Shown in pieces: positions 8,786 to 17,409 of a stretch of 64,000 nucleotides of DNA; the first letter of the stretch is position 1, and every line of letters begins with the position of its first letter. Origin of the DNA: Bacteroidota bacterium (lineage in GTDB: Bacteria > Bacteroidota > Bacteroidia > NS11-12g > UBA9320); the NCBI GenBank assembly GCA_018700895.1, contig JABIUV010000031.1, forward strand, positions 1 through 64,000, read 5' to 3'. The translations under genes were made by a program, and so were the position numbers. The notes beneath the pieces were generated by a model. The model worked only from the letters and a program-made list of their open reading frames with translations. It ran no database searches and was not told the origin of the DNA.

Positions 8786-8815
8786 AAATCCCAACCACTT
8801 TCGTGATTGGGATTT
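8786..8815 (-). terminator. Rho-independent terminator of gldJ
   Basis: AAATCCCAA (8786-8794) pairs with TTGGGATTT (8807-8815), extended by CAC/GTG with a C/A mismatch. On the minus strand it is followed by a run of T. It lies about 70 bases after the gldJ stop and has the same stem as the ahcY terminator. Confidence 0.85.
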
Positions 8816-8840
8816 GTATTATTCTTTGTTTCTTCAATGT

Positions 8841-8885
8841 GTCATCTTGAATCTTCCGCTACTGCGGAATATACAGAAGGATGAC
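8841..8885. repeat. Two-part palindrome after gldJ (REP-like)
   Basis: Outer arms GTCATC (8841-8846) and GATGAC (8880-8885) enclose a perfect hairpin, TTCCGC (8854-8859) loop TACT GCGGAA (8864-8869). The right arm touches the gldJ stop codon. No T run follows directly. The layout resembles short extragenic palindromes, but copy number is unknown. Confidence 0.5.
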
Positions 8886-10309
8886 TAAGGTGCTCCTACT
8901 CTGTGCATTGCACAACGGAAACCTAGCGTAGAGGTTGCCTGCTGCTCATCTAAGAAACGACGTGTTCCTGGAGAAGCCCAGTATATTCTATCGTTCCAAG
9001 AACCTCCCTTGAATACACGAGCCTGATTATCTACTAAGGTACTCACACCGTACTCATAACCTTGCTCACCATCCATATATATCTCCTCATCAAGGTAACC
9101 TATGTTATCAGCTCTCTTATAGTTTCTTCGTCCTACGTTTTCCTCTTCGGTTACTGGCACATACGCTATTCTACCTAAGCTATCTTTTAGGTCTACTATT
9201 CCGTCTTGGTCTAAAGCAACTTTATCAAAAACGTTACCTCTAAACGAGTTGAAATCACTTACATCTTCGTAAGACAGCGGACGGTATACATCCATCACCC
9301 ACTCTGATACGTTTCCACTCATATTGTATAAACCATTATCATTAGGCCAGTAAGACCCAACATCTGTGGTGATAAGTGCCCCATCGTTCAAACGATTAGC
9401 AATTCCCCCTTGGTCACCTTTTCCTCTTTTTATGTTTCCATAGATAAGACCTCTATCTTTTTCCTTACCCCCACTATATCTAACAGTAAGACCTTCCCAA
9501 GAATATATTTTCTTGTTATTAACATTCTCGTACGTAGATGCTCCAATGTTGGCTTGTGCGGCGTATTCCCACTCTGCTTCAGTAGGCAGTCTGTACTCTG
9601 GCAACATGATACCATCTTCCATTCTTACCTGGCGTGTTCCACCTTTTTTCACACTGTAATCTTTCATTTGCTGCTTCCCAAGAGAAAGTCCATCACTTTG
9701 ACCTACGTAGTATGCTTTCGTATTGAAGTTAGACTCGTTGATTTGGTCAGGATCTGGCTCCAATATGCCTTCACGTATCAGAATCATCTCGTTCACACGA
9801 TCACTTCTCCAAGCCGCATAAGCAGTAGCTTGTTGCCAGTTCACACCTACTACAGGGTAGTTTTGGTAAGCTGGGTGACGGTAGTACAAATCTACATAAG
9901 GCTCATTGTACGCTAATCTATTTCTCCATACATTAGTATCCGGCAATGCATTGATTCCCACTTCTGGGTAATCTACATATACGCGTTTCAACCAGTATAC
10001 ATATTCACGATAGTGATTGTTGGTTACTTCTGTCTCATCCATATAAAAAGAAGGAACAGTAACCTTACGTTCTATGTTATTATGCTCATAGGTTACATCT
10101 TGCTCAGAAGACCCCATAGTAAAAGCACCACCGTGAACTAAAACAAGTCCTGGTCCTGTCTCTTGCCCTGCGTACTCGTGCTTCTCATATCCTCCCCACT
10201 TGGAATCGTTATAATTCCATCCTGTGCTCGATGATTTTTCCTTTTTACAAGCTACTGTGGTCATTAGAACCATAGCTAGCAAGCTGATTGTGAATTTATT
10301 AAACCTCAT
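8885..10309 (-). CDS. gldJ: Gliding motility / T9SS lipoprotein GldJ
   Basis: Outer-membrane-associated lipoprotein with a formylglycine-generating-enzyme-like (FGE-sulfatase) fold, required for gliding and type IX secretion in Flavobacterium. The signal peptide ends in a lipobox (TTVAC, lipid Cys21). The 474-residue protein shows the GldJ-specific start GWNYNDSKWGG, then GGAFTMGS, FYMDETEVTNNHYREYVYWL, NALPDTNVWRNRLAYNEPYV, YRLPTEAEWEYAA, GNVSEWVMDVYRPL, KGGSWNDR and the C-terminus RRFLDEQQATSTLGFRCAMH. These separate it from the paralogue GldK. It is somewhat shorter than flavobacterial GldJ. It follows porP by 75 bases and is probably in the same transcript. It is a T9SS component and should not act as a sulfatase activator. 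Confidence 0.93.
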   Translation of the reverse strand: MRFNKFTISLLAMVLMTTVACKKEKSSSTGWNYNDSKWGGYEKHEYAGQETGPGLVLVHGGAFTMGSSEQDVTYEHNNIERKVTVPSFYMDETEVTNNHYREYVYWLKRVYVDYPEVGINALPDTNVWRNRLAYNEPYVDLYYRHPAYQNYPVVGVNWQQATAYAAWRSDRVNEMILIREGILEPDPDQINESNFNTKAYYVGQSDGLSLGKQQMKDYSVKKGGTRQVRMEDGIMLPEYRLPTEAEWEYAAQANIGASTYENVNNKKIYSWEGLTVRYSGGKEKDRGLIYGNIKRGKGDQGGIANRLNDGALITTDVGSYWPNDNGLYNMSGNVSEWVMDVYRPLSYEDVSDFNSFRGNVFDKVALDQDGIVDLKDSLGRIAYVPVTEEENVGRRNYKRADNIGYLDEEIYMDGEQGYEYGVSTLVDNQARVFKGGSWNDRIYWASPGTRRFLDEQQATSTLGFRCAMHRVGAP

Positions 10310-10384
10310 ATTTCTTTAAAACCTTTTATATTAACTATAGACTACGCTATAATATTGTGCAATGATATATTTTTTGATGATGAA

Positions 10385-11377
10385 TTAAAAATCTGGACAA
10401 GACATTTTGCGGTACCTACGGCTTGGCTTTTTGGCACACCATTCTATACCTGCTGATATCTCGTGACTTACTGGAGCGGCCGAACGAGCATCTGATACCG
10501 TTAGATCAAAGCTATACCCAAATTTGAATTTATCTTTTCTGAAACCGACCAATGCCATAAGTGCATCAGAGTTGGTAAACTCCCCAAATGTCTGGCGGAA
10601 CCACAATCCTGTAACCAAAGGTCCTTTATTATAGTAGAATCCAATGTTCATTTGCGTAAATTTATTTTGCTGCATGAATAATACATTAGGCGAAATAGTA
10701 CTCTGTGGATTTTTACGTCCGTCTAGTGGTATTACTACTCCACCGTGCACCGTATATCTTCTTGGGATAACGGCCTCCGGATTACTGAAAAAAGATTGAA
10801 CTGGTTCTATTAGATTATGTACTGCAAGTCCTGCATAAAACTGCTCTGAATAGCCAACTACTCCTGCTGCAAAATTGGCATAGTTTACAGGGTCATTGCT
10901 AAATTGTTCCGCTGTTTTTAGCGTAAAACCTGCACTTGGATCTATTTGATCTTCGAAACGAAGACGTTCCCAATCGATACTACGTGTACCGTATTGTCCT
11001 TCTATTCCAAATCGCATTGCAAAACGCTTATTTACCTCTAACTGGAATGCATATCCTGCCGAAACTGACTGACTACGTAGTAGCCCTTCGCCCGCTCTAT
11101 CATCTACAACGAGTAGCGAAACACCTCCACCAATTGCGTCGAAATGCTGGTCATAACTAGCACTGCTGGTAATAAAAGTGCCCGGTAAAGATGGCCACTG
11201 GTTGCGATAATTGAGTACTACTCTTCCGCCACCATTACAAGTGCCTGTACCGGCCATAGCTGGATTGGTGTAAATAGGAGCAGCATAAAACTGCGTGAAC
11301 TCAGGGTCCTGAGCCTGCACTTGAGATACAAAAAGTAAGCATAAGAGCGATAGAATAGTACATTTAAAATTTTTCAT
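10385..11377 (-). CDS. PorP/SprF-family T9SS outer-membrane protein
   Basis: Beta-barrel outer-membrane protein of the PorP/SprF family, a T9SS component. The 330-residue protein has a signal peptide (cleavage near VSQVQAQ), the family start DPEFTQFYAAPIYTNPAMAG, and alternating beta-strand patterns such as GVVGYSEQFYAGLAVHNLIEP and NIGFYYNKGPLVTGLWFRQ. SprF paralogues usually sit beside their giant adhesin partner. This one sits with gldJ and opposite porU-porV, which suggests a core machinery role. The C-terminus (SRRYRKMSCPDF) extends slightly beyond the barrel. The gene has a good promoter match upstream and is divergent from porU. Confidence 0.9.
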   Translation of the reverse strand: MKNFKCTILSLLCLLFVSQVQAQDPEFTQFYAAPIYTNPAMAGTGTCNGGGRVVLNYRNQWPSLPGTFITSSASYDQHFDAIGGGVSLLVVDDRAGEGLLRSQSVSAGYAFQLEVNKRFAMRFGIEGQYGTRSIDWERLRFEDQIDPSAGFTLKTAEQFSNDPVNYANFAAGVVGYSEQFYAGLAVHNLIEPVQSFFSNPEAVIPRRYTVHGGVVIPLDGRKNPQSTISPNVLFMQQNKFTQMNIGFYYNKGPLVTGLWFRQTFGEFTNSDALMALVGFRKDKFKFGYSFDLTVSDARSAAPVSHEISAGIEWCAKKPSRRYRKMSCPDF

Positions 11378-11397
11378 TTAACTTCTGTTGTAATTCA

Positions 11398-11429
11398 CAA
11401 AGATATAACATTTGTAAAAATACGCTCAA
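11398..11429 (-). promoter_or_regulatory. Bacteroidota-type promoter of porP-gldJ
   Basis: On the minus strand a TTG (11427-11429) is followed after 21 bases by TATCTTTG (11398-11405), close to the consensus TTG-N19/20-TAnnTTTG. The box lies 20 bases upstream of the porP ATG. The start of porU is only about 110 bases away on the other strand. Confidence 0.5.
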
Positions 11430-11538
11430 AAAATATAATTATTGTGTCACTTTTAATTTTGAAGCAGTAATGCACAATAAAATCAGTCGTACTATTGTTA
11501 GACCATCAACCGAATAAAAATATTTATAAAAATAAAGC

Positions 11539-14500
11539 ATGACCTTGCAGAACAGACTATCACTTTGGATCATCCCCCTTCTGCTGTTAGTTGGAACAAC
11601 GCGTGCCTACGCACAGTCCGAGGTAACCAAGCTAAATTGGCAAATAAATGAGCACGTGAGTTACAATGAGGAGCTCACGTTACATCAAGTACTAGAACCT
11701 TACTCGTGCACCAATTGCTACGCCAATATCACCTCAGACAAAGAATACAATGTACCCTACCTAGTAAAGCGTATTAAACTTGGCAACAACACATTAGAAT
11801 CTGCTAAACTCATTAACGTAAAAACAAATACAACCACTAGTAACCGACTACACCCCTACTTACAAAGTGATTTTACCATAACACAGCGTGAAACCTACCA
11901 AAATGGAGTACGCTATATGAATCTTATACTGACACCTATTCGTAAGCAAGCTAATACCACTGTTTACATCACGTCATTTGAATGGGATATAAAAACAAAA
12001 TCTGTAAATACACCAATTAACAATCCTAAAAAGAAGAGAGATCAAACTTATGAATCTGTACTAACCACAGGCTCGTGGCATAAGGTGAAAATAGAACGCG
12101 ATGGGGTATATAAAATAGATGCAAACTTTATCCAAAGTATAGGCGAAGACCCATCTGCTATTGCGATGAGTGATTTCCGCATCTACGGAAATGGTGGCCT
12201 TATGTTGCCCGAATTAATTTTAACCGACAGAGCAGAGGACTTGGTAGAAAATCCACTCCGAGCAGCGGATAATAACGGAAATAACAGAATGGATGCAGAC
12301 GATTACTTCCTTTGGTATGCCACAGGACCTACACAGTTCCAATATGAGCAAAGCGGCAAAAGCTACGAGGCAATAGGCCACGATTATGATGTAGCGGCAT
12401 ATTATTTCTTAAATTGGGATCACGGACCAGGCACACGACTACAGAGCAAACCAAGTAGAGAAGGTGTAAGCACCGTATCTACGGTAAGCACCTATGATCA
12501 CCTGATATATCACGAAGAAAACGCAGAAAATCATATCAAATCGGGAAGACGTTGGTGGGGTGATAAAATGCAAATTTCAACGGGCAAAACCTTTGAGTAT
12601 ACGGTATCAGGTACCGCGATTGGTTCTCCGATAAAACTGAATACCGTGACAACGGCTCGTTCTTTAAAGGGGTTTCCTAGCAATATGCGTATTTCTATGA
12701 ATGATAGCAATTCTGCATTTGTCACTTATACCACCGTATCGGGCAGTTATGACGACCCCTTTAGCTCTGGCCCTACTAAAACAGTACGAAGCAGAATAGC
12801 ATCAAGTAACAATATAAAGCTCAGTTACACTTACAATAAATCACTGAACGAAGCTGCGGCTTGGATAGATTATTTTGTACTTAGCGTTCCGCGACTTTTG
12901 GGCACGTATGAGGCACAACAAATCGTTCGTACAAACTCACACGGTGTTGCGGGTAACCTTAAATATTCATTCGGACGATTTGATGCTGGATTCGAGATAT
13001 GGGATATTTCCACCCCAAACACTCCTAGTGTACAATCTACCTTTGCCGATGGTACGGGAGTGGGTTTTGTATACGAAAATGTGCAAAGTGAAGCACCTCC
13101 TGTCTTTATCTCCTTTAGTGCCAATGAATGCCCCAATCCCGAATACGTGGAGAAGGTAGCCAATCAAAATTTGCATGCTGACAAGGATATAGACTACCTC
13201 ATAGTCACTCGTGAAGACTTAGTAAGTGAGGCTAATCGACTCGCCGATTTTCACAGAGAGAATGGTCTAAATGTAGTGGTACATACCACCAAGCAGATTT
13301 ACAACGAATTCTCAAGCGGTAGCCAAGATGTGACAGGCATTAGAGATTTTGCCAAACTATTACACGACCGAGGCCAATTGCCAAGTGCCACTCGTACCTT
13401 TAAGTATATCCTTCTTTTTGGCGATGCAAGCTACGATTTCAAAGACATTGAGGCCAACAATACAAATGTGGTTCCGATATACCAGAGTTTTGAGAGTAAC
13501 GATCCTCCTTACTCCTACTGCTCAGATGATTACTACGCTATACTAGATGATAATGACGGCGAATGGGGTACAAGATCAGAAGACGAAGACTTAGATGTAG
13601 GCGTAGGAAGATTGCCTGCAAGCAATGAGAGAGAAGCAAAAATTTTAGTAGATAAAATCATCCATTACCATAGTGCTGCTAGCCGAGGAGATTGGATGCA
13701 AACTGTCACTTTTTTGGCAGATGATGAAGATCAGAATAGACACGTAGGCCCATCTGAAGATATGACCAACTCCATACAGCTAGAAAGCCCTGAATGGAAT
13801 GTTAACAAGATATGGATGGATGCCTATGAGCAGGTATCTTTTGGCAGTGGTAATAAGTACCCACAAGTAAATGAGGAAGTAACTAAGGCCATTAGCAGTA
13901 AAGGTACGCTCATATTTAACTACGTAGGTCACGGAGGCGAAAATGGTATGGCACACGAACGAGTAGTAACGCGTGCAGAAATTTTGTCGTGGGACAATTA
14001 TGACAAGCTTTCATTCTATATCACAGCTAGTTGCGAACTGGCTAAGATAGATAACCTAGAACTTGAATCACCGGGCGAGCTAATGTTGTTTGATAATGAT
14101 GGAGGAGCTGTAGGCTTACTGGCCACTACTCGTTTAGTATTCATTGGTCAAAATACGCAACTGAACACGCGACTTGTGAATGGCAACTTACTGAGAGGTA
14201 GAGATGGCAAGCTACCAACACTGGGTGATGCGTACAAGGAAATGAGAAACTCCGATGGTAATGAGTCTACCAATAAACGATGCTTTATCCTATTAGGCGA
14301 TCCTGCTATGCGATTATTATACCCGCAAAACAGAGTCATCACCACGGCTATTAATGATATTCCCGTAGGATTATATACGGACACTAATAGTGCACAACAC
14401 GACACACTAAATGCCCTAGAGCTAATTACCGTAGAAGGTGAAATACGTGACCTCAACAATCAGTTAATGACTTCTTTTAACGGTTCGGTTTTCCCTACTT

Positions 14501-15435
14501 TTTATGACAAGCCTTCTACCTACAAAACATTTGGGCATGATGTCGCCAGTTTCCCCATCGAATTTAAAGAACAAAACAGAGTCATATACAAAGGAGTAGT
14601 GACGGCAACTAACGGGAAATTTAAATTCCAATTTATCGTACCCAAGGACATCGCCTACAACATAGATTACGGAAAATTATCTTATTACGCTCAGGATGGG
14701 CTAGTAGATGCGGGAGGAACAGAGCTAAACTACCTGGTGGGCGGCACATCTGACAGTACCTTGGTGGACAACCAATTTGACGATTTACAATTGTACATAG
14801 ATGACCAATCTTGGGTATTCGGGGGTAGCACTTCTAATACACCGCTACTTCTTGCTACACTTACCGACACCAACGGTATAAACACGATAGGCAGCGGAAT
14901 AGGCCGCGAGATGATTGCCATCCTAGACAAAGGCACAGACGCTGAAAAAACAATTGTGCTTAATGACTATTTCAAACCTGAACTCAATAGCTACCAAGCT
15001 GGAACCATAGAATATCCTTTTGAGGAGCTCGCAGCTGGAAGGCATACACTAAGCCTCAAAGTGTGGGACGTATATAACAATTCGGCGGAGGCATATACCG
15101 AATTTGAGGTAGCAGAAAAGGAAGAAGTTCAAATTTCGAACACGCTAAACTACCCTAATCCGTTCACAACATTCACAAGTTTTCATTTTGACCACAATAA
15201 AGCAGGACAAAACTTAGTTGTAAGCGTGAATATAATGAGCGTAGCAGGCAAAATCGTCAAAAACATCACTCAGGATGTGCCCAATGCACCAGTACACTGC
15301 CAATCTATAAGTTGGGATGGCCGCGATGAATATGGCGACCCCATAGGTCGAGGTGTTTATCTATACACCCTCAGCGTTTTGGCTGAGGACGGTTCATCTA
15401 CCTCCAAAACAGAAAAACTTTATATCATCAAGTAA
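11539..15435 (+). CDS. porU: T9SS sortase PorU (C25 gingipain-like cysteine peptidase)
   Basis: Cell-surface sortase of the type IX system that removes C-terminal sorting domains and joins cargo to anionic LPS or another anchor. The 1298-residue protein begins with a signal peptide (cleavage near TRAYAQ). A long N-terminal beta region precedes the C25 peptidase domain (about 540-930), which contains GDASYDFKD, GVGRLPASN, the His in YVGHGGENG (His798) and the Cys in ITASCELAK (Cys832). The Ig-like and C-terminal region ends in a type A-like sorting domain (NYPNPF...GVYLYTLSV...EKLYIIK). Length fits PorU (about 1100-1300). porV follows after 13 bases, the usual porU-porV pair. ATG at 11539 gives a clean signal peptide. 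Confidence 0.94.
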   Translation: MTLQNRLSLWIIPLLLLVGTTRAYAQSEVTKLNWQINEHVSYNEELTLHQVLEPYSCTNCYANITSDKEYNVPYLVKRIKLGNNTLESAKLINVKTNTTTSNRLHPYLQSDFTITQRETYQNGVRYMNLILTPIRKQANTTVYITSFEWDIKTKSVNTPINNPKKKRDQTYESVLTTGSWHKVKIERDGVYKIDANFIQSIGEDPSAIAMSDFRIYGNGGLMLPELILTDRAEDLVENPLRAADNNGNNRMDADDYFLWYATGPTQFQYEQSGKSYEAIGHDYDVAAYYFLNWDHGPGTRLQSKPSREGVSTVSTVSTYDHLIYHEENAENHIKSGRRWWGDKMQISTGKTFEYTVSGTAIGSPIKLNTVTTARSLKGFPSNMRISMNDSNSAFVTYTTVSGSYDDPFSSGPTKTVRSRIASSNNIKLSYTYNKSLNEAAAWIDYFVLSVPRLLGTYEAQQIVRTNSHGVAGNLKYSFGRFDAGFEIWDISTPNTPSVQSTFADGTGVGFVYENVQSEAPPVFISFSANECPNPEYVEKVANQNLHADKDIDYLIVTREDLVSEANRLADFHRENGLNVVVHTTKQIYNEFSSGSQDVTGIRDFAKLLHDRGQLPSATRTFKYILLFGDASYDFKDIEANNTNVVPIYQSFESNDPPYSYCSDDYYAILDDNDGEWGTRSEDEDLDVGVGRLPASNEREAKILVDKIIHYHSAASRGDWMQTVTFLADDEDQNRHVGPSEDMTNSIQLESPEWNVNKIWMDAYEQVSFGSGNKYPQVNEEVTKAISSKGTLIFNYVGHGGENGMAHERVVTRAEILSWDNYDKLSFYITASCELAKIDNLELESPGELMLFDNDGGAVGLLATTRLVFIGQNTQLNTRLVNGNLLRGRDGKLPTLGDAYKEMRNSDGNESTNKRCFILLGDPAMRLLYPQNRVITTAINDIPVGLYTDTNSAQHDTLNALELITVEGEIRDLNNQLMTSFNGSVFPTFYDKPSTYKTFGHDVASFPIEFKEQNRVIYKGVVTATNGKFKFQFIVPKDIAYNIDYGKLSYYAQDGLVDAGGTELNYLVGGTSDSTLVDNQFDDLQLYIDDQSWVFGGSTSNTPLLLATLTDTNGINTIGSGIGREMIAILDKGTDAEKTIVLNDYFKPELNSYQAGTIEYPFEELAAGRHTLSLKVWDVYNNSAEAYTEFEVAEKEEVQISNTLNYPNPFTTFTSFHFDHNKAGQNLVVSVNIMSVAGKIVKNITQDVPNAPVHCQSISWDGRDEYGDPIGRGVYLYTLSVLAEDGSSTSKTEKLYIIK

Positions 15436-15448
15436 CCAAAAAAATTTA

Positions 15449-16645
15449 ATGATACCTTTGTCAGCAAATAATAAACCATTGAAAAAATATATTCTTCTTG
15501 CATTAGCAATAAGCTCCATAAACATTACACAAGCCCAAGTAACCAAAGATGAGCTACTCGGACAACGTAATGTGATCACCACAGCGGCACCTTTTTTATT
15601 GATATCACCAGATTCTCGTGGAGCCTCTATGGGCGATATGGGAGTAGCTACCTCGGCCGATGCCAACTCTATCCATTGGAATCCGAGTAAACTAGCTTTC
15701 ATAGAGGATGATGCAGGTATTGCTATATCGGCTGCACCTTGGTTGCGTCAGTTAGTTCCAGACATCTGGTTTTACTATATGTCAGGATATAAACGAATAG
15801 ACAAGAAAAGCACCGTAGCAGGTTCTTTAAGATACTTCACACTTGGTGAGATACAATTTACCGATGAGATAGGTACGCCACAGGGAGTAGCTGAGCCTGT
15901 GGAGTTTGCCGTAGATGGTGCATATGCTCGTAAGTTGTCAGACAATCTTTCACTAGGTATCGCTCTACGATTTATCTACTCCAACTTAGCTAGAGGAAAT
16001 ACAGGCATAAGTGCTGCTGAGATAAAAGCAGGATTAGCAGGTGCTGGAGATTTATCTATGACTTATAAGAATGACATAAAAATAAGCAATAAAGATTTTG
16101 AATACACCATAGGAGGTAACATAAGCAACATAGGAAATAAAATCAGCTATACTACGGAGGCTAATCGTGATTTTATACCTGTAAATTTAAGATTGGGTAC
16201 ATTTTGGAAAACAGAGTTAGACGAGTTTAACGATATAGGTTTTGGAGTAGACTTCAACAAGTTATTGGTTCCTACTCCTCAGTTCGAATATGATTCAGCA
16301 GGCAATATCACGGGTCGATTAGACTTAGATGATGCTCCACTTATTTCTGGTGTGCTAAAATCATTTGGCGATGCTCCTGGAGGTTTCAGAGAAGAACTTA
16401 ATGAGTTTACAATCTCCGCTGGATTGGAGTATTGGTATGACAAGCAGTTTGCTCTAAGAGCAGGCTATTTTCACGAGGCAGACACCAAGGGAGCACGTAA
16501 GTATGCAACATTTGGTGCGGGTCTGAAGTATAAAGTAATGCAGATAGACGCATCTTACTTACAGCCATTTGCAAACCGACACCCACTACAAAACACGATA
16601 CGATTTAGCTTACTATTTGACATTGATGCTTTCAAGGATCAATGA
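15449..16645 (+). CDS. porV: T9SS outer-membrane protein PorV (LptO)
   Basis: Outer-membrane beta-barrel of the FadL-like family that shuttles T9SS cargo from the SprA translocon to the PorU sortase. The protein is 398 residues from ATG 15449. An upstream in-frame start lies within porU and would spoil the signal peptide (here cleavage near NITQAQ). Family features are ITTAAPFLLISPDSRGASMG near the N-terminus, SADANSIHWNPSKLAF, and barrel strands ending in QNTIRFSLLFDI. It is paired with porU and closed by a strong terminator, so porU-porV form a two-gene unit. Confidence 0.94.
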   Translation: MIPLSANNKPLKKYILLALAISSINITQAQVTKDELLGQRNVITTAAPFLLISPDSRGASMGDMGVATSADANSIHWNPSKLAFIEDDAGIAISAAPWLRQLVPDIWFYYMSGYKRIDKKSTVAGSLRYFTLGEIQFTDEIGTPQGVAEPVEFAVDGAYARKLSDNLSLGIALRFIYSNLARGNTGISAAEIKAGLAGAGDLSMTYKNDIKISNKDFEYTIGGNISNIGNKISYTTEANRDFIPVNLRLGTFWKTELDEFNDIGFGVDFNKLLVPTPQFEYDSAGNITGRLDLDDAPLISGVLKSFGDAPGGFREELNEFTISAGLEYWYDKQFALRAGYFHEADTKGARKYATFGAGLKYKVMQIDASYLQPFANRHPLQNTIRFSLLFDIDAFKDQ

Positions 16646-16670
16646 TAAGTAAAAACACAGCAGCAGAATA

Positions 16671-16706
16671 AAAAGAGGCCAATTGTTTAATTGGCCTCTT
16701 TTTTTA
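16671..16706 (+). terminator. Rho-independent terminator of porU-porV
   Basis: A 14-bp perfect stem, AAAAGAGGCCAATT (16671-16684) and AATTGGCCTCTTTT (16689-16702), with a GTTT loop, is followed by more T. It lies 26 bases after the porV stop. Confidence 0.92.
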
Positions 16707-16712
16707 TGACTA

Positions 16713-16755
16713 AAACCATGCTATGCAATAGATATATTACTACATAGCATGGTTT
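16713..16755 (-). terminator. Inverted repeat after the MBL hydrolase gene, likely terminator of the mre operon
   Basis: AAACCATGCTATG (16713-16725) and CATAGCATGGTTT (16743-16755) form a perfect 13-bp stem with a 17-base loop. It sits between the ends of convergent porV and the MBL-fold gene. On the minus strand the trailing T run is short, so it may act with the neighbouring porV hairpin. Confidence 0.6.
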
Positions 16756-16767
16756 AAAATTAACCTA

Positions 16768-17409
16768 TTAGTCTTGTAAGTACGGGTTGCTTATTCGCTC
16801 TTGGCCTATGGTAGTAAGTGGCCCGTGACCGCTGTATACCAACACATCATCAGGCAACGTAAGCACCTGTGTTTTTATACTCGTTATAAGCGTGTCGTAA
16901 TCGCCACCAGGCAAATCTGTTCTGCCTATACTCCCTTGGAATAAAACATCACCACCTATCACATACTTCTCTTCAGCATTATAAAAACAAACACTGCCTG
17001 GCGAATGACCTGGGGCAAACAGAATGCGGAACGTACTCCCTCCAAATTCAAACACACTATCTGCCTCTAATCCTACATTAGCAGCTACAAGGGGTTCCAT
17101 ACTCAGTCCGTATTGCATAGCCACTGCCTGAGCATTGTCATACACTAGTTTATCTTCAGCATTCACCTCAGGTGTCAAGTTATGATTCTTATGAAACCAA
17201 TTCACTCCAAAGACGTGATCCAAATGAGCGTGTGTAAGTACCAACCTTACGGGGCGTAACTGCTGAGCATTGAGATACTCAAACATACGAGCATTCTCTT
17301 CGGGAAAGTACATACCGGGGTCTATTACCAAGGCATTGCCATCGTCATCGGCTATGAGGTAAGTGTTTTCGGCAAAAGGACCGTAGGTAAGTTGATGTAT
17401 ATGGGTCAT
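16768..17409 (-). CDS. MBL-fold metallo-hydrolase (glyoxalase II-like)
   Basis: Metallo-beta-lactamase-fold hydrolase of the small glyoxalase II-like group, probably a thioester hydrolase. The 213-residue protein has the metal motif THAHLDH (His60, His62, Asp64, His65), GHSPGSVCF for the third ligand region, and later GGDVLFQGSIGRTDLPGG and SGHGPLTTI. ATG at 17409 overlaps the rodA stop as ATGA, which supports this start over an upstream in-frame codon within rodA. It is the last gene of the mre-rodA run. The link is positional; a role in cell shape is not implied. Confidence 0.9.
   Translation of the reverse strand: MTHIHQLTYGPFAENTYLIADDDGNALVIDPGMYFPEENARMFEYLNAQQLRPVRLVLTHAHLDHVFGVNWFHKNHNLTPEVNAEDKLVYDNAQAVAMQYGLSMEPLVAANVGLEADSVFEFGGSTFRILFAPGHSPGSVCFYNAEEKYVIGGDVLFQGSIGRTDLPGGDYDTLITSIKTQVLTLPDDVLVYSGHGPLTTIGQERISNPYLQD

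Noticed and set aside
9410-9916. A 168-codon frame opposite gldJ
   Set aside because: It lies entirely on the opposite strand of a well-conserved gene and has the composition of a reverse-strand shadow.
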